NCBI RefSeq assembly: GCF_038789205.1
Contig: NZ_CP128355.1
Location: 2,046,001 to 2,110,000, forward strand
Direction of reading: 5' to 3'
DNA length: 64,000 nt
DNA from: Staphylococcus hsinchuensis
GTDB lineage: Bacteria > Bacillota > Bacilli > Staphylococcales > Staphylococcaceae
A model generated the notes under the pieces. The model was not told the DNA's origin, ran no database searches, and was given only the letters and a program-made list of their open reading frames with translations. Below, piece by piece: positions 1 through 9,614 of this stretch; positions within the stretch are counted from its first letter, which is position 1; each line of letters opens with the position of its first letter. The translations under genes and the position numbers were made by a program.

Positions 1-288
1 TACGGCATCTTCGATAAATGGATGGATATGTTTTAGACCAATGTAAAGTTTAAATTCAACATCTGAATATGTTTCATTTAAGGCTTCACATAATGCATTT
101 GCTTGATTATTAGTAATTCGAGCTAAAGGAGAAAGTCCCCCTATAAATTCATAACGTGCTTTCAAATCTTCAATTTCTTCAGTTGATGGTTTCTTACCAT
201 GTCTAATATCTGTGTAATATGCTTCTATATCACTTTCTTTATACGGCGTACCGTATGCCATAACTAATAAGCCTATGCGCTTTTTCAT
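1..288 (-). CDS. hemH: Coproporphyrin/proto ferrochelatase, N-terminal part (runs off the left edge)
   Basis: The first 96 codons are present, starting [15 protein letters not shown], which is the conserved ferrochelatase N-terminus ([10 protein letters not shown], then the YYTDIRHG block and [10 protein letters not shown]). Ferrochelatase inserts iron into the porphyrin late in haem synthesis; in Gram-positives the substrate is usually coproporphyrin III (known for the family, not visible here). The gene lies 38 bp downstream of hemE on the same strand, so hemE-hemH is likely one operon. The catalytic C-terminal half is outside the window. The family call is firm; intactness cannot be judged. 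Confidence 0.95.
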   Translation of the reverse strand, partial: MKKRIGLLVMAYGTPYKESDIEAYYTDIRHGKKPSTEEIEDLKARYEFIGGLSPLARITNNQANALCEALNETYSDVEFKLYIGLKHIHPFIEDAV

Positions 289-326
289 TTTCAAATCATC
301 CTTCAAATAAATTTAATGTATTCTCG

Positions 327-1361
327 TTATCTTTGTGTATAGTTATGCACAAACTCAGTAATCTTTCTTAACGTCTCAGGTTTAACTTCTGGGAATACAC
401 CATGGCCTAAATTGAAAATGTGTTTCCCATGAGCTACACCTTCATCTAAGATAGGTTTTAATCTTTCTTCAATAACATTCCATGGTGCGAGTAGTAATGA
501 CGGATCTAAATTACCTTGTAATGTTTTAGTGATGTCTAAATCGTGTGCATCTTGAATTGTATATCTCCAATCCAAACCTAATACATCGATAGGTAAATCG
601 TTCCATTCATTGATTAAATGGCTTGCACCCACACCAAACAAGATAACAGGTACATCATGTTGCGCTTTAATTCCATTGATCAGTTTATTCATAGACGGCT
701 TAATATAATATCTGTAGTCTTCAACATTAAGTGCCCCTACCCATGAGTCGAAGATTTGGATTAACTCTGCACCTGCTTTGATTTGTGCGTTAACGTATGT
801 GATAGACATTTCAACTAAATGATCCATCAATGCAAACCAAGTTGCTTCATCGCTGTACATCATAGCCTTTGTATGATTGTAATTTTTTGATGGGCCACCT
901 TCTATCATATAACTCGCTAGAGTAAATGGTGCGCCTGTAAATCCTATTAATGGTACGTTTAATTTTTCTTCTGTAAGTAACTTAATTGTATCTAGTACAT
1001 AAGGAACATCTCTTTGAGGATCAATTTTCCCTAATTTCTCTACATCTTGAATATTTTTAATAGGATTTTGAATAACGGGGCCAATACCTGATTTAATATC
1101 TACGTCTACACCAATAGGTTTTAGTGGTGTCATGATATCTTTATATAATACTGCAGCATCTGTATTGTAATTATCTACAGGAAGATGTGTCACATATGCA
1201 CATAACTCTGGTTGATGCGTAATTTCAAATAATGAATATTTTTCTTTTAACTTTCTATATTCAGGTTGAGAGCGTCCTGCTTGTCGCATAAACCATACAG
1301 GCGTATGTGAAACTTCCTCTCCCTGAATCATCTTTAAAATTGTATTGTTTTTGCTATGCAC
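327..1361 (-). CDS. hemE: Uroporphyrinogen decarboxylase
   Basis: Cytosolic enzyme that decarboxylates uroporphyrinogen III to coproporphyrinogen III. The 344-residue protein is full length for the family. It has the N-terminal signature [16 protein letters not shown] (about 21-36), the [17 protein letters not shown] block (about 140-156) and the C-terminal [13 protein letters not shown]. The start is GTG at 1361, placed 8 nt after a strong AGGAGG; no ATG fits as well. It leads the hemE-hemH operon and diverges from traP. A Per/Fur-box-like sequence overlaps its likely -10 region. Confidence 0.97.
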   Translation of the reverse strand: MHSKNNTILKMIQGEEVSHTPVWFMRQAGRSQPEYRKLKEKYSLFEITHQPELCAYVTHLPVDNYNTDAAVLYKDIMTPLKPIGVDVDIKSGIGPVIQNPIKNIQDVEKLGKIDPQRDVPYVLDTIKLLTEEKLNVPLIGFTGAPFTLASYMIEGGPSKNYNHTKAMMYSDEATWFALMDHLVEMSITYVNAQIKAGAELIQIFDSWVGALNVEDYRYYIKPSMNKLINGIKAQHDVPVILFGVGASHLINEWNDLPIDVLGLDWRYTIQDAHDLDITKTLQGNLDPSLLLAPWNVIEERLKPILDEGVAHGKHIFNLGHGVFPEVKPETLRKITEFVHNYTQR

Positions 1362-1378
1362 CTTAAGATCCTCCTACA

Positions 1379-1393
1379 TTATAATCATTCTTA
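1379..1393 (-). promoter_or_regulatory. Per/Fur-box-like operator upstream of hemE
   Basis: The 15-mer TTATAATCATTCTTA matches the Per-box consensus TTATAATNATTATAA at all but two positions. It lies about 18 bp upstream of the hemE GTG and overlaps a TATAAT that could be its -10. PerR (encoded later in this window) or Fur could bind it, tying haem synthesis to peroxide or iron. AT-rich DNA gives such matches by chance, so this is only a candidate. Confidence 0.35.
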
Positions 1394-1621
1394 TTTATAA
1401 TATCATATGTTATTATGTTCGTATTTCGTCATGCTTAAATGTCATAAAAAATTCATACTCAATAAATAATGTCACACTATTTAAAAATCTTTTACCTTCT
1501 ATCAAGAATCTATTATAATATAAGCTAGCAAATATATGTATATATTGGGAAAATTAAACTAAATATAGTAAAGTATAATTGTTACATACAAATAATGGAG
1601 AATAACAAGGGGGATAACGAT

Positions 1622-2122
1622 ATGAAACTATATGTTTCTTATGGTACCTTTGGTTATTTGAATCAGATAAGAATCAATAACCCAGACCATGAATTACTAC
1701 AATTTTCAGCTTCAGATTCTTCAGTAATTATTGAAGAAACTGATACTACAACAGCTTTAAAACAACCTATTGAATATGACATCTTACAATCAGAAGGTGA
1801 ATTAAACGAAGACCATTTCTATTCTGTCATCTTCGTCCCTACTACTGATGACCATGCATATCAATTAGAGAAGAAATTAATGAATGTAACAGCTGATTTC
1901 CAACAATTTGCGGGTTATCGTAGTTATCGTTTATTAAAACCTAACCAAGGTTTAACATATAAGGTTTACTTTGGTTTTAACAAAAGAGCCGACTATGAAG
2001 ACTTTAAATCATCAACAGTATTTAATGACAATTTTGCTAAGACGGCATTAAGTCAATTTTTCGGTGCAAGCGGGCAACATTCAAGTTATTTCGAAAGATA
2101 TTTATATCCAATCGAACATTAA
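1622..2122 (+). CDS. traP: TRAP-family signal transduction / stress protein (target of RNAIII-activating protein)
   Basis: A 166-residue cytosolic protein closely resembling staphylococcal TRAP. It has two ABM-like (antibiotic biosynthesis monooxygenase fold) halves and ends in the conserved GQHSSYFERYLYPI. The ORF is open nine codons further upstream, but ATG at 1622 follows AAGGGGG at good spacing and gives the usual TRAP N-terminus (MKLYVSYGTFGYL). Bacillus homologues are called HmoB-like haem-degrading monooxygenases. The role of TRAP in agr control was proposed and then disputed, so the name should not be read as proven function. It stands alone and diverges from hemE. Confidence 0.93.
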   Translation: MKLYVSYGTFGYLNQIRINNPDHELLQFSASDSSVIIEETDTTTALKQPIEYDILQSEGELNEDHFYSVIFVPTTDDHAYQLEKKLMNVTADFQQFAGYRSYRLLKPNQGLTYKVYFGFNKRADYEDFKSSTVFNDNFAKTALSQFFGASGQHSSYFERYLYPIEH

Positions 2123-2172
2123 TCTTTGTTGACCATCTTTTAAAATATTATATTCAATATAAATACAATATT

Positions 2173-2219
2173 AAAAAGCAGTGAAGCTTTCTACATTAAT
2201 AGATAACTTCACTGCTTTT
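2173..2219. terminator. Bidirectional terminator between traP and ecsB
   Basis: Stem AAAGCAGTGAAG pairs with CTTCACTGCTTT around an AT-rich loop, with A-runs on one side and T-runs on the other. It can end both traP (+) and the ecsAB operon (-). Confidence 0.8.
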
Positions 2220-2261
2220 ATTTTATATAATTGAAACATTATTTATAGATGGAAATATAAT

Positions 2262-3488
2262 TTAGTCTCTCAATAACGTTTCTTGGTACTGTAACTTTTT
2301 AATCACGCTTCTTATAGTTAACCATCCTACGATAAAGAACACTATACCTCCATATGCATAGATAGGATTTACAATCGCATAAACAATAGTGAATAATATA
2401 CCTAAAATTACCATTAATCGTAATAAAAATTGGTGGTAACCTTTAATCACTTTCGTATCGCTAACAGGCCAAACTTGAGGCCATAAACCGTAAGCTTGTT
2501 GCGTATAAAATTGTGCCATCTGTAATAAGATAATATACATAAACAATCCGCCAATCACTAATGTAACAATAGGTTGTTGTAACCATATCATTAAGATCAA
2601 TGCAATCACAACGAGCCTTAATATAATGTGAAAGGCATCCTTACCTCTTGCAAAACTTCTTGTAAATAAATATAAGTACATGTGATTCTCATTAAATTTC
2701 TTCGTACTTGGTGTGCGTAATATAGGATCCAAATAACTTCTGCGGACTGCTGTTTCTTTTAAATGTTTAACATCAGTGAACATATTTACAAATTTGTAGT
2801 AATTCATATGGTGCTGTTGTTCAGATTTAATCATACGTTCCCATGGGAATAACTGTTTTATATTAATCTTTTTCAATATTAAAATTAATCCTATCAGTAG
2901 TAAAATCGTACTTAAACCTGAAATATTTTTAGGTCCCAACACTACAAAATACCCTGATGTAAAGATAATGAATAATAATAAATATAAAGACCAAGTTTCA
3001 AGTCTATAACGATACCATTGCCATTTAAGTAATAAACCTAAATATGGCAAGATTAATGCTAATATCGCAAACATGATATAGAAACCATACGATTTACCAT
3101 TGATTACATAAAACAATGGAAACAATACGATAATCATTATGATTTGGATAGGCAGCCTTAAAAAATAACTATAAATCAAACTAGATTTCATATAATCTGA
3201 CATATGTTTTTCAAATGGTAATAAGAATAGACGGTCTGCATCTTTAAGTAATGTACGTAATGGAAACATTGAAGTAATTGCTAACACTAAACTCGCAATT
3301 AACGCATAATTAATACCTTTCGGGATATGCTTTAACCAGCCACCGTATCCCATTATAAAAGCACCTAGCATAATAACGATAAAAACAGAAAAATGACCAT
3401 TAAATATAAACTTATTATAGTAGCGTTTTTCTTTATTGATGGCCTGACGACGTTCGTTAAATAACTGCTTTGCATCCAGACTACTCAT
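2262..3488 (-). CDS. ecsB: ABC transporter permease EcsB
   Basis: Integral membrane partner of the EcsA ATPase. The 408 residues contain roughly ten hydrophobic segments in paired clusters (about 30-75, 100-200, 280-335 and 350-395). The length and order fit EcsB. In Bacillus and Staphylococcus, Ecs affects protein secretion, regulated intramembrane proteolysis by RasP/Eep and, in staphylococci, peptide-pheromone processing and virulence; the transported substrate is not settled. Its ATG overlaps the ecsA stop codon by one base, so translation is probably coupled. Confidence 0.93.
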   Translation of the reverse strand: MSSLDAKQLFNERRQAINKEKRYYNKFIFNGHFSVFIVIMLGAFIMGYGGWLKHIPKGINYALIASLVLAITSMFPLRTLLKDADRLFLLPFEKHMSDYMKSSLIYSYFLRLPIQIIMIIVLFPLFYVINGKSYGFYIMFAILALILPYLGLLLKWQWYRYRLETWSLYLLLFIIFTSGYFVVLGPKNISGLSTILLLIGLILILKKINIKQLFPWERMIKSEQQHHMNYYKFVNMFTDVKHLKETAVRRSYLDPILRTPSTKKFNENHMYLYLFTRSFARGKDAFHIILRLVVIALILMIWLQQPIVTLVIGGLFMYIILLQMAQFYTQQAYGLWPQVWPVSDTKVIKGYHQFLLRLMVILGILFTIVYAIVNPIYAYGGIVFFIVGWLTIRSVIKKLQYQETLLRD

Positions 3489-4222
3489 TATGCTTGGCCA
3501 CCTTGCGTAACATGAATATAAATTTCATCTAATGTTTTGTCATGTAATCCTGTTTGTGTGCGCAACTCATCTAAATCACCGAACGCCACTATCTCACCTT
3601 TATCCATAATAATAAATCGATCACAATATCGTTCAGCTGTTGCAAGTATATGCGTACTCATTAATACAGTTCTATCTTCTTTTTTCTTTTCTACCATTAA
3701 ATTTAACATCGATTGAATACCTAGTGGATCTAAGCCTAAGAAAGGCTCATCAATAATGTATAGTTCAGGATCTACGATAAATGCACAAATGATCATTACC
3801 TTTTGTTTCATACCTTTAGAAAAATGACTTGGGAAAATGTTCAATTCATTTTCTAAACGGAAGGTTTTAAGTAATGGTTCAGCACGTTTCATAGCTTCCT
3901 CTCTGTTTATATCATAAGCCATTGCTGTCATGTAAATATGTTCTTTCAAAGTTAATTCTTCATAAATCACTGGCGATTCTGGAATATATGATAACTTTCT
4001 TCTATACGTTTCAACATCTTGTTTTATATTAACATCGGAAATCGTCAACTCACCTTCCATTGGCGTGAGTAAACCGAGCATATGTTTTATTGTTGTACTT
4101 TTACCGGCTCCATTTAATCCAATGAGTCCTACGATTTCTCCTTTTTTGAGTTCAAAATTGATATTTTTAATAATAGGTTTTTTACCATAACCACCTGTTA
4201 GTTGCTCAACTTTCACTGTCAT
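3488..4222 (-). CDS. ecsA: ABC transporter ATP-binding protein EcsA
   Basis: Nucleotide-binding subunit of the EcsAB exporter, 244 residues. It has Walker A GLNGAGKST (about 36-44), an ABC signature in the variant form SKGMKQK (about 134-140), Walker B LYIIDEPFLGLDP (about 154-166) and the H-loop in STHILATAE. The start is an ATG after GGAGGTG. It is the first gene of ecsA-ecsB and diverges from hit, the gene order seen in Bacillus subtilis and staphylococci. Confidence 0.95.
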   Translation of the reverse strand: MTVKVEQLTGGYGKKPIIKNINFELKKGEIVGLIGLNGAGKSTTIKHMLGLLTPMEGELTISDVNIKQDVETYRRKLSYIPESPVIYEELTLKEHIYMTAMAYDINREEAMKRAEPLLKTFRLENELNIFPSHFSKGMKQKVMIICAFIVDPELYIIDEPFLGLDPLGIQSMLNLMVEKKKEDRTVLMSTHILATAERYCDRFIIMDKGEIVAFGDLDELRTQTGLHDKTLDEIYIHVTQGGQA

Positions 4223-4289
4223 ATGGGCACCTCCATAATTTGTATTGTACCAAAAATCAATGTTTATTCATAAATTTATATGTAAAGCA

Positions 4290-4319
4290 CTGACGAAAAT
4301 ATTGTAGGAATGCTATAAT
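4290..4319 (+). promoter_or_regulatory. Likely promoter of hit
   Basis: CTGACG (4290-4295) and TATAAT (4314-4319) are separated by 18 bp, 33 bp upstream of the hit ATG. The -10 is perfect and the -35 is partial. Confidence 0.5.
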
Positions 4320-4352
4320 ATTTGTAACTATGATAAAAGGAGTGAAGATATT

Positions 4353-4778
4353 ATGTCAGAAACTATCTTTAGCAAAATTATTGACGGTGAAATTCCAAGT
4401 CATAAAGTATATGAAGATGAATACGTATATGCATTTCTAGATATCTCACAAGTTACTAAAGGACATACATTACTTGTTCCGAAGAAACCATCTGCGAATA
4501 TATTTGAAACCGATGAAGCAACGATGCAACATATTGGTGCTGCACTTCCAAAAGTTGCAAATGCGATTAAAAAAGCATTTAATCCTGATGGTTTAAATAT
4601 TATACAAAATAATGGCGAGTTCGCCGATCAATCTGTCTTCCATCTTCATTTCCATTTATTACCAAGATATGAGAACGACACAGACGGTTTTGGCTATCAT
4701 TGGGAAACACATGAAGATACGATCGATGATGATATGAAAGCTCAACTTGCAAAAGAAATTGCTAACCAATTCAACTAA
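4353..4778 (+). CDS. hit: HIT-family nucleotide-binding protein (Hit / HinT-like)
   Basis: A 141-residue cytosolic histidine-triad protein, probably a nucleoside phosphoramidate or dinucleotide hydrolase. It has the N-terminal IFSKIIDGEIPSHKVYEDE and the catalytic triad motif HLHFHLLPR (about 96-104), full length for the family. The ATG follows AAAGGAG. It sits opposite ecsAB as in Bacillus. The natural substrate cannot be read from the sequence. Confidence 0.95.
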   Translation: MSETIFSKIIDGEIPSHKVYEDEYVYAFLDISQVTKGHTLLVPKKPSANIFETDEATMQHIGAALPKVANAIKKAFNPDGLNIIQNNGEFADQSVFHLHFHLLPRYENDTDGFGYHWETHEDTIDDDMKAQLAKEIANQFN

Positions 4779-4859
4779 AATGCTTATTATCCAACGAAAA
4801 TGGGTATATAAAAAATATTAAACAAATATGAGATTAATTAAGAAATGAGGAGAATTGTA

Positions 4860-5231
4860 ATGAGAACAGCTCAAATTATATTAGGTGTGACTGCAGGTTT
4901 AGCAACTGGTCTTGGCGTTGCAATGATGAACCGTGACAATAAACAAGATGCTGATCGCCAATTAAAAGTAAAACGTCCTGCTGGCGCTGAATCAGAATTC
5001 ACAAGAGAAATTGATACGATTAAACAAAATATCAACGATATTATGAATTACGTAAATCAAATAAAAACTGAAGGTACTGAGTTCGGTAACTCTATCGGTG
5101 ACGAAGTTAAGACAATGATTGGTGATTTCAAATCGGATATCGATCCAAATATTAACCGTCTACAATCTCATGTTGAAAATCTTCAAAACCGTGGTGAAGA
5201 AATTAGTAATACTTTCCAAAAAGATAAGTAA
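4860..5231 (+). CDS. YtxH-like small membrane-anchored protein
   Basis: A 123-residue protein. A short hydrophobic N-terminal anchor (IILGVTAGLATGLGVAMM, about residues 6-23) is followed by a charged, mostly helical and probably coiled-coil tail. That is the shape of the YtxH/gas-vesicle-like family; the function is unknown. An in-frame ATG at 4845 lies inside the ribosome-binding site, so ATG at 4860, 7 nt after GAGGAG, is the better start. It is followed by a strong terminator, so it is probably monocistronic or cotranscribed with hit. A similar small protein ends the window at 63692. Confidence 0.75.
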   Translation: MRTAQIILGVTAGLATGLGVAMMNRDNKQDADRQLKVKRPAGAESEFTREIDTIKQNINDIMNYVNQIKTEGTEFGNSIGDEVKTMIGDFKSDIDPNINRLQSHVENLQNRGEEISNTFQKDK

Positions 5232-5256
5232 TTGATTTACTCCTTTAAATATAATT

Positions 5257-5306
5257 AAAAATTACTGGATATCGCTAATGAGCTAGAGCGATATTCAGTA
5301 TTTTTA
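5257..5306 (+). terminator. Rho-independent terminator
   Basis: ACTGGATATCGCT pairs with AGCGATATTCAGT, followed by ATTTTTAA. It lies just after the YtxH-like gene. Confidence 0.8.
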
Positions 5307-5421
5307 ATGGGAAAATTGAATGATTTGACATCAGTGATCATTTTAGTCTTGACGTTTGATACATTAAGATAGATAATACTTGAGTACAATTAATAATGGT
5401 TAGGAAAGGAGTATGGAGATC

Positions 5422-5988
5422 ATGTATCTTTGTTCTCGTCAGGTCGATATTAACGCACGATTCGGGTTGCCTAGAATTGCATTTCTCAGTTTTGCTACTA
5501 CTATAATTTCATTTTTAATCGCATATGAAATTCTATACTTCTTTTCAGATACGAAATCAACGGATCAACATTTCATATTATTTTTAATTGCAGTATTTTT
5601 GTTATATCCATTTCATAAATTTATACATTTAGTATTTCTAAGTCCATATTATAAACATTTCAAATCATACAAATTATCGAAAAATTCCAATGTGCCCTTT
5701 TATAATGTTTACGTGAATACACCAGTGAATAAATACTATTTTTGTTTTGCATTACTAACACCATTATTCGTAATCACTGCTTTATGTATCTATGCAACTT
5801 TTTTATTCACGGCTTACGGTCACTATTTTATGTTTTTAATCGCATTAAATTTAGGTTATTCAATAATGGATTTACTATATATAAAGGTTATCATCCTTTC
5901 TAATGAAGGTACACATATTGAAGAACATCAAACAGGCATCAATATTTTAAGTAAAGTGAATTCCAAGCAACACGCATTACACAAATAA
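5422..5988 (+). CDS. DUF3267-like integral membrane protein
   Basis: A 188-residue protein with four to five hydrophobic segments (about 20-42, 53-75, 105-135 and 140-160). The segment HKFIHLVFL (about 66-74) resembles the zincin-like HxxxH motif of DUF3267 membrane proteins, which are guessed to be metalloproteases, but the usual Glu is replaced by Lys. Activity is therefore doubtful. ATG at 5422 fits the AAAGGAG spacing better than the ATG at 5413. It lies just upstream of prsA but is separated from it by a terminator. No function can be assigned. Confidence 0.7.
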   Translation: MYLCSRQVDINARFGLPRIAFLSFATTIISFLIAYEILYFFSDTKSTDQHFILFLIAVFLLYPFHKFIHLVFLSPYYKHFKSYKLSKNSNVPFYNVYVNTPVNKYYFCFALLTPLFVITALCIYATFLFTAYGHYFMFLIALNLGYSIMDLLYIKVIILSNEGTHIEEHQTGINILSKVNSKQHALHK

Positions 5989-6002
5989 AAATACCGTTTA
6001 CT

Positions 6003-6052
6003 AAAGCAGAACTTGTAATCATTAATTTGATGATTACAAGTTCTGCTTTTTT
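6003..6052 (+). terminator. Rho-independent terminator
   Basis: AAAGCAGAACTTGTAATCAT pairs perfectly with its inverted copy, followed by TTTTTT. It separates the DUF3267-like gene from prsA. Confidence 0.9.
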
Positions 6053-6216
6053 ATCTTTAAAGTTGAGGTATTTCGTTTTAAATATAATCATTATTAAAAT
6101 GTCAAAAAAATCATAATTTTCTACTACAATAGTCTGAGATACTATGTTTCTAATTGGTGTATCGCAATTAATATGTTATATTTACCTTGTTATTCTTACA
6201 AAAGGAGTTTCCAACT

Positions 6217-7233
6217 ATGAAATCATTTAAAAAAGTCGTACTTCCATTAACTGCTAGTGCATTATTATTAGGCGCGTGTGGTAATAATGCTACAGATTCG
6301 AAAGATAACACACTCATTTCATCTAAAGCTGGTAATGTTAAAGTTGAAGATGTCATGAATAAAATGGGTGACGAACAAGTTGCAAATAGTTCTTTCTCAA
6401 TCTTATTAAACAAATTATTAGCTGATAAATATAAAGATAAGGTTGATACAAAAGATATTGATAAAGAAATTAAGAAAGAACAAAAGCAATATGGTGGCAA
6501 AGATCAATTTGAAAGCATGTTAAAACAACAAAAAATGTCATTAGATGATTATAAGGAACAAAAGAAATTACAAGCGTATCAAAAAGAATTACTTAACGAC
6601 AAAGTTAAAGTTTCAGACAAAGAAATCAAAGATGACACTAAAAAAGCATCACATATCTTAATTAAAGTAAAAGAAAACAAAGATGATAAAGAAGGTTTAT
6701 CAGATAAAAAGGCTAAAGCCAAAGCTGAAGAAATTCAAAAGAAAGTTTCTAAAGACCCAGACAAATTTGGTGAAATTGCCAAAGAAGAATCTAAAGATAC
6801 ATCATCAGCTAAGAAAAATGGTAGTTTAGGTTATGTCATTAAAGGTCAAATGGATGACAAATTTGAAAAAGCTTTATTCAAGCTTAAGCAAGGTGAAGTT
6901 TCTAAAGTCATTAAGACAGATTACGGTTACCATATTATTAAAGCCGATAAAGAAAATGACTTTAAAGATGAAAAGAGCAAGCTAAAATCTCAAATCTTAC
7001 AACAAAAAGTACAAAAAGATCCTAAACTGTTAACAGATGCATACAAAGATTTACTTAAAGAATATAAAGTAGATTATAAAGATAGAGATATTAAAAAAGC
7101 TATTGAAAATTCTATTCTTGACCCTGACAAAATCAAACAACAACAGCAACAGCAGCAACAACAACAAGCAATGCAACAACAAGGTGGAGGCGCCGCTTCA
7201 GGAGGAGCTTCAGGCCTATCAGCAAGTCAATAA
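6217..7233 (+). CDS. prsA: Foldase lipoprotein PrsA
   Basis: Extracytoplasmic lipoprotein peptidyl-prolyl isomerase that helps exported proteins fold at the membrane-wall interface. The 338 residues start [11 protein letters not shown], with lipobox LLLGAC and the lipidated Cys at about 21. The parvulin domain spans about 140-230 ([10 protein letters not shown], then [28 protein letters not shown] and DYGYHIIKA). The N- and C-terminal chaperone helices are Lys-rich. The tail holds an unusual Gln tract (ten Gln, Ala-Met, three Gln) before [14 protein letters not shown] at 6217 follows AAAGGAG. It is monocistronic, with terminators on both sides. It may fold the YSIRK lipase encoded downstream (inference). 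Confidence 0.96.
   Translation: MKSFKKVVLPLTASALLLGACGNNATDSKDNTLISSKAGNVKVEDVMNKMGDEQVANSSFSILLNKLLADKYKDKVDTKDIDKEIKKEQKQYGGKDQFESMLKQQKMSLDDYKEQKKLQAYQKELLNDKVKVSDKEIKDDTKKASHILIKVKENKDDKEGLSDKKAKAKAEEIQKKVSKDPDKFGEIAKEESKDTSSAKKNGSLGYVIKGQMDDKFEKALFKLKQGEVSKVIKTDYGYHIIKADKENDFKDEKSKLKSQILQQKVQKDPKLLTDAYKDLLKEYKVDYKDRDIKKAIENSILDPDKIKQQQQQQQQQQAMQQQGGGAASGGASGLSASQ
7138..7182 (+). repeat. CAA/CAG trinucleotide tract in the prsA tail
   Basis: Ten consecutive Gln codons, then GCA-ATG, then three more CAA codons. It is a short in-frame microsatellite that could change copy number by slippage without shifting frame. Confidence 0.8.
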
Positions 7234-7242
7234 CACGAAAAA

Positions 7243-7275
7243 AACTGAGACATTACTCAATGTCTCAGTTTTTTA
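7243..7275. terminator. Terminator between prsA and the ChrA-type gene
   Basis: AACTGAGACATT pairs with AATGTCTCAGTT, flanked by A-run and T-run. It can serve both converging genes. Confidence 0.9.
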
Positions 7276-7282
7276 TTCATTA

Positions 7283-8440
7283 TTAATATAAAATAACCCC
7301 TATTGCTATACCAATGAGTACAATTGACCAAGATGGCCATTTAAAATGCATCAACAAAACAAACATTACACTAGCTAAAACAAAATCCAGTTCCCCTTTT
7401 ATTGTTGAAATCCATATTGGTGAATAGAACGCAGCTATTAAAATCCCTACCACACCAGCACTGATACCAGTTAAGAAACCATCAATATATTTATTGGACT
7501 TGATATCTTCCCAAAAAGGTAGAATGCCAAATAGCAATAGAAATGCGGGTAAGAAAATCGCAATAGTTGCTACGACACCACCGACAATACCTTCTATATT
7601 AGTACCGATATATGATGCAAAAGTAAATAATGGTCCTGGAACACCTTGGGCCGCAGCATAACCAGCTATAAAATCATCTTTAGAAATTAACCCAGCCGGC
7701 ACAAATTCCTTTTCTAATAAAGGTAAAACAACATGCCCTCCCCCAAAAACGAGTGCGCCTGCACGATAAAAACTATCGAACATGATGATCCACACGTTTT
7801 GGAATATTGTGCGAAAAATAGGTAGAATAATTAATAAAGCAAAATACAAACTTATTGATATAACACCGAACAATTTTGGAATGCGAATTTGTTTAGAATA
7901 TGTCGCTGGATGATCACTTTTTCTTAAAAAGATTAATCCATATAATCCTGTTAAAGTTAACGCTACAATTTGTATAAGTATGTGATGCACTAATAAAGTA
8001 ATTGCTAATACAAACAAAGCGAGTAAAATTTTTGATTTTGTATTTGTTAATTTTTTACTCATACCTAAAATTGCTTGAGCCACAACAGCAACCGCAACTA
8101 ACTTCAAACCTTGTATCCAAGATGTACTCATATCAGTACCATTCATTACCACTGCAAAAATAATAAGTATGACTACCGAGGGCATCGTAAAAGCAAGAAA
8201 TGATAATATCCCACCTACTAAACCTCCCCTTATAGTACCGATACCTATACCAACTTGACTACTCGCGGGCCCCGGTAAAAATTGACATAAAGCCACCAGG
8301 TCTGAATATTCTTTTTCGTTTAACCATTTCCTCTTTTTTACATATTCATCATAAAAATATCCTAAATGTGCTGTAGGTCCGCCAAAAGAAATACATCCGA
8401 GCTTAAGCGCTACTAAAAAGATTTGTATGTATTTGTACAT
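7283..8440 (-). CDS. chrA: Chromate-transporter (CHR) family membrane protein
   Basis: A 385-residue polytopic protein with the two homologous halves of the long CHR family. Each half begins with a conserved block: FLVALKLGCISFGGPTAHLGY with FLPGPASSQVG, and later GGGHVVLPLLEKEF with QGVPGPLFTFASYIG. Characterised members export chromate using the proton gradient; many are uncharacterised, so chromate as substrate is inferred. ATG at 8440 follows AAGGGGA. The gene stands alone between two terminators, converging on prsA. Physiological substrates other than chromate, such as sulfate-like anions, remain possible. Confidence 0.85.
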   Translation of the reverse strand: MYKYIQIFLVALKLGCISFGGPTAHLGYFYDEYVKKRKWLNEKEYSDLVALCQFLPGPASSQVGIGIGTIRGGLVGGILSFLAFTMPSVVILIIFAVVMNGTDMSTSWIQGLKLVAVAVVAQAILGMSKKLTNTKSKILLALFVLAITLLVHHILIQIVALTLTGLYGLIFLRKSDHPATYSKQIRIPKLFGVISISLYFALLIILPIFRTIFQNVWIIMFDSFYRAGALVFGGGHVVLPLLEKEFVPAGLISKDDFIAGYAAAQGVPGPLFTFASYIGTNIEGIVGGVVATIAIFLPAFLLLFGILPFWEDIKSNKYIDGFLTGISAGVVGILIAAFYSPIWISTIKGELDFVLASVMFVLLMHFKWPSWSIVLIGIAIGVILY

Positions 8441-8621
8441 TATTTATCCCCTTAAGTGTTTTGAAATGACATTCATTAATACTTATGATCCCCTTCAAAT
8501 ATCAAATTCAGTTATTGTAATTTGATTTTATGTGTATTTTGATAGTAAGTCAATTTAATTTTAAGCAATTCACTAGCTTATTTATATCGCTAATTTTATA
8601 AAAATGGTCCCATTATATAAA

Positions 8622-8659
8622 AAGAGGTTTATACACATTTCTCTGTGTATAAACCTCTT
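8622..8659 (-). terminator. Terminator of the yhaO-yhaN-yhaM operon
   Basis: A perfect 16-bp stem AAGAGGTTTATACACA with a 6-nt loop, followed on the minus strand by CTTTTTATAT, 14 bp after the yhaM stop. Confidence 0.9.
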
Positions 8660-8672
8660 GCATATTTAGTAC

Positions 8673-9614
8673 TTAATCCATTGTTTTCGGATTATAGAAT
8701 TGACGTCCTTCTAAACCAAAAATACGTTCTGTAAATTGTCCTTCATCTGTTTTCTTGAATGCTTTTTCAAACATATTCATTTTAGCATCAATATTATCTA
8801 TGAAGAAGAGTATCTCAGCTTCTTTTAAATGTGGCATTTTTGGTGAACCGAATTCCATTTTACCGTGGTGAGCTAAGATCATATGACGTAATAACATAAT
8901 TTCTTCGCCATCTATGCTCAAATCTCTCGCTGCTGCAGCCACTTCATCACTTGCAATAGAAATATGGCCTAATAAATTTCCTTCGACCGTATAAGAAGTA
9001 GCCACTGGACCACTTAACTCTTTCACTTTACCCATGTCATGTAAAATAATTGCACTGTATAATAAACTACGATTCAACAATGGATAAATATCGCAAATTG
9101 ATTTAGCTACACGTAACATCGTTAAAACATGGTAACTTAACCCACTTGAAAAGTTATGATGATGTGTACTTGCTGCTGGAAACGTAAAAAATGCTTCTTG
9201 ATGTTTGCGTATTAAATGACGTGTAATACGCTGTAAATTGGCATTTTCAATTTCTAACATGAAATGTGAAATTTCCTCTTGTATTTCATCTGGTGTTAAA
9301 GGCGCACCATCAACAAAATCGTGAATGTTTAAATTATCTTCAGCTGTTGTTAACCTAATTTTATTAATTTTCATTTGCTTTCTACCACGATAATTAATTA
9401 CATCACCAATAACGTGAACAACCTTTTCTGGCACAAGTACTTTCATTTCTTCTTTCGTAACTCTCCATAGTTTCGCTTCCATGTCTCCACTTTTATCTTG
9501 TAAATAAAGCGTCATGTAATCCTTACCTTGCGCAGTTACACCTTGTGTTGCCTTGTGTATTAGAAAGTAATGATCTACCGAATCACCAGGATTAAGTTTT
9601 TCTATATTTCGCAT
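8673..9614 (-). CDS. yhaM: 3'-5' exoribonuclease YhaM (Cbf1)
   Basis: A 313-residue protein with an N-terminal OB fold (about 15-95, [19 protein letters not shown]) and a C-terminal HD metal-dependent phosphohydrolase domain ([17 protein letters not shown], about 186-202, with [15 protein letters not shown] before it). YhaM-type enzymes remove a few nucleotides from mRNA 3' ends; the S. aureus protein, Cbf1, was first found binding plasmid replication DNA. The ATG overlaps the stop codon of the upstream ATPase gene, so the two are translationally coupled. It is last in a three-gene operon with YhaO- and YhaN-like proteins. Confidence 0.93.
   Translation of the reverse strand: MRNIEKLNPGDSVDHYFLIHKATQGVTAQGKDYMTLYLQDKSGDMEAKLWRVTKEEMKVLVPEKVVHVIGDVINYRGRKQMKINKIRLTTAEDNLNIHDFVDGAPLTPDEIQEEISHFMLEIENANLQRITRHLIRKHQEAFFTFPAASTHHHNFSSGLSYHVLTMLRVAKSICDIYPLLNRSLLYSAIILHDMGKVKELSGPVATSYTVEGNLLGHISIASDEVAAAARDLSIDGEEIMLLRHMILAHHGKMEFGSPKMPHLKEAEILFFIDNIDAKMNMFEKAFKKTDEGQFTERIFGLEGRQFYNPKTMD

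Noticed and set aside
6168..6500. A 110-codon minus-strand ORF overlapping prsA.
   Set aside because: Antisense shadow of a strongly supported prsA gene, without a ribosome-binding site.
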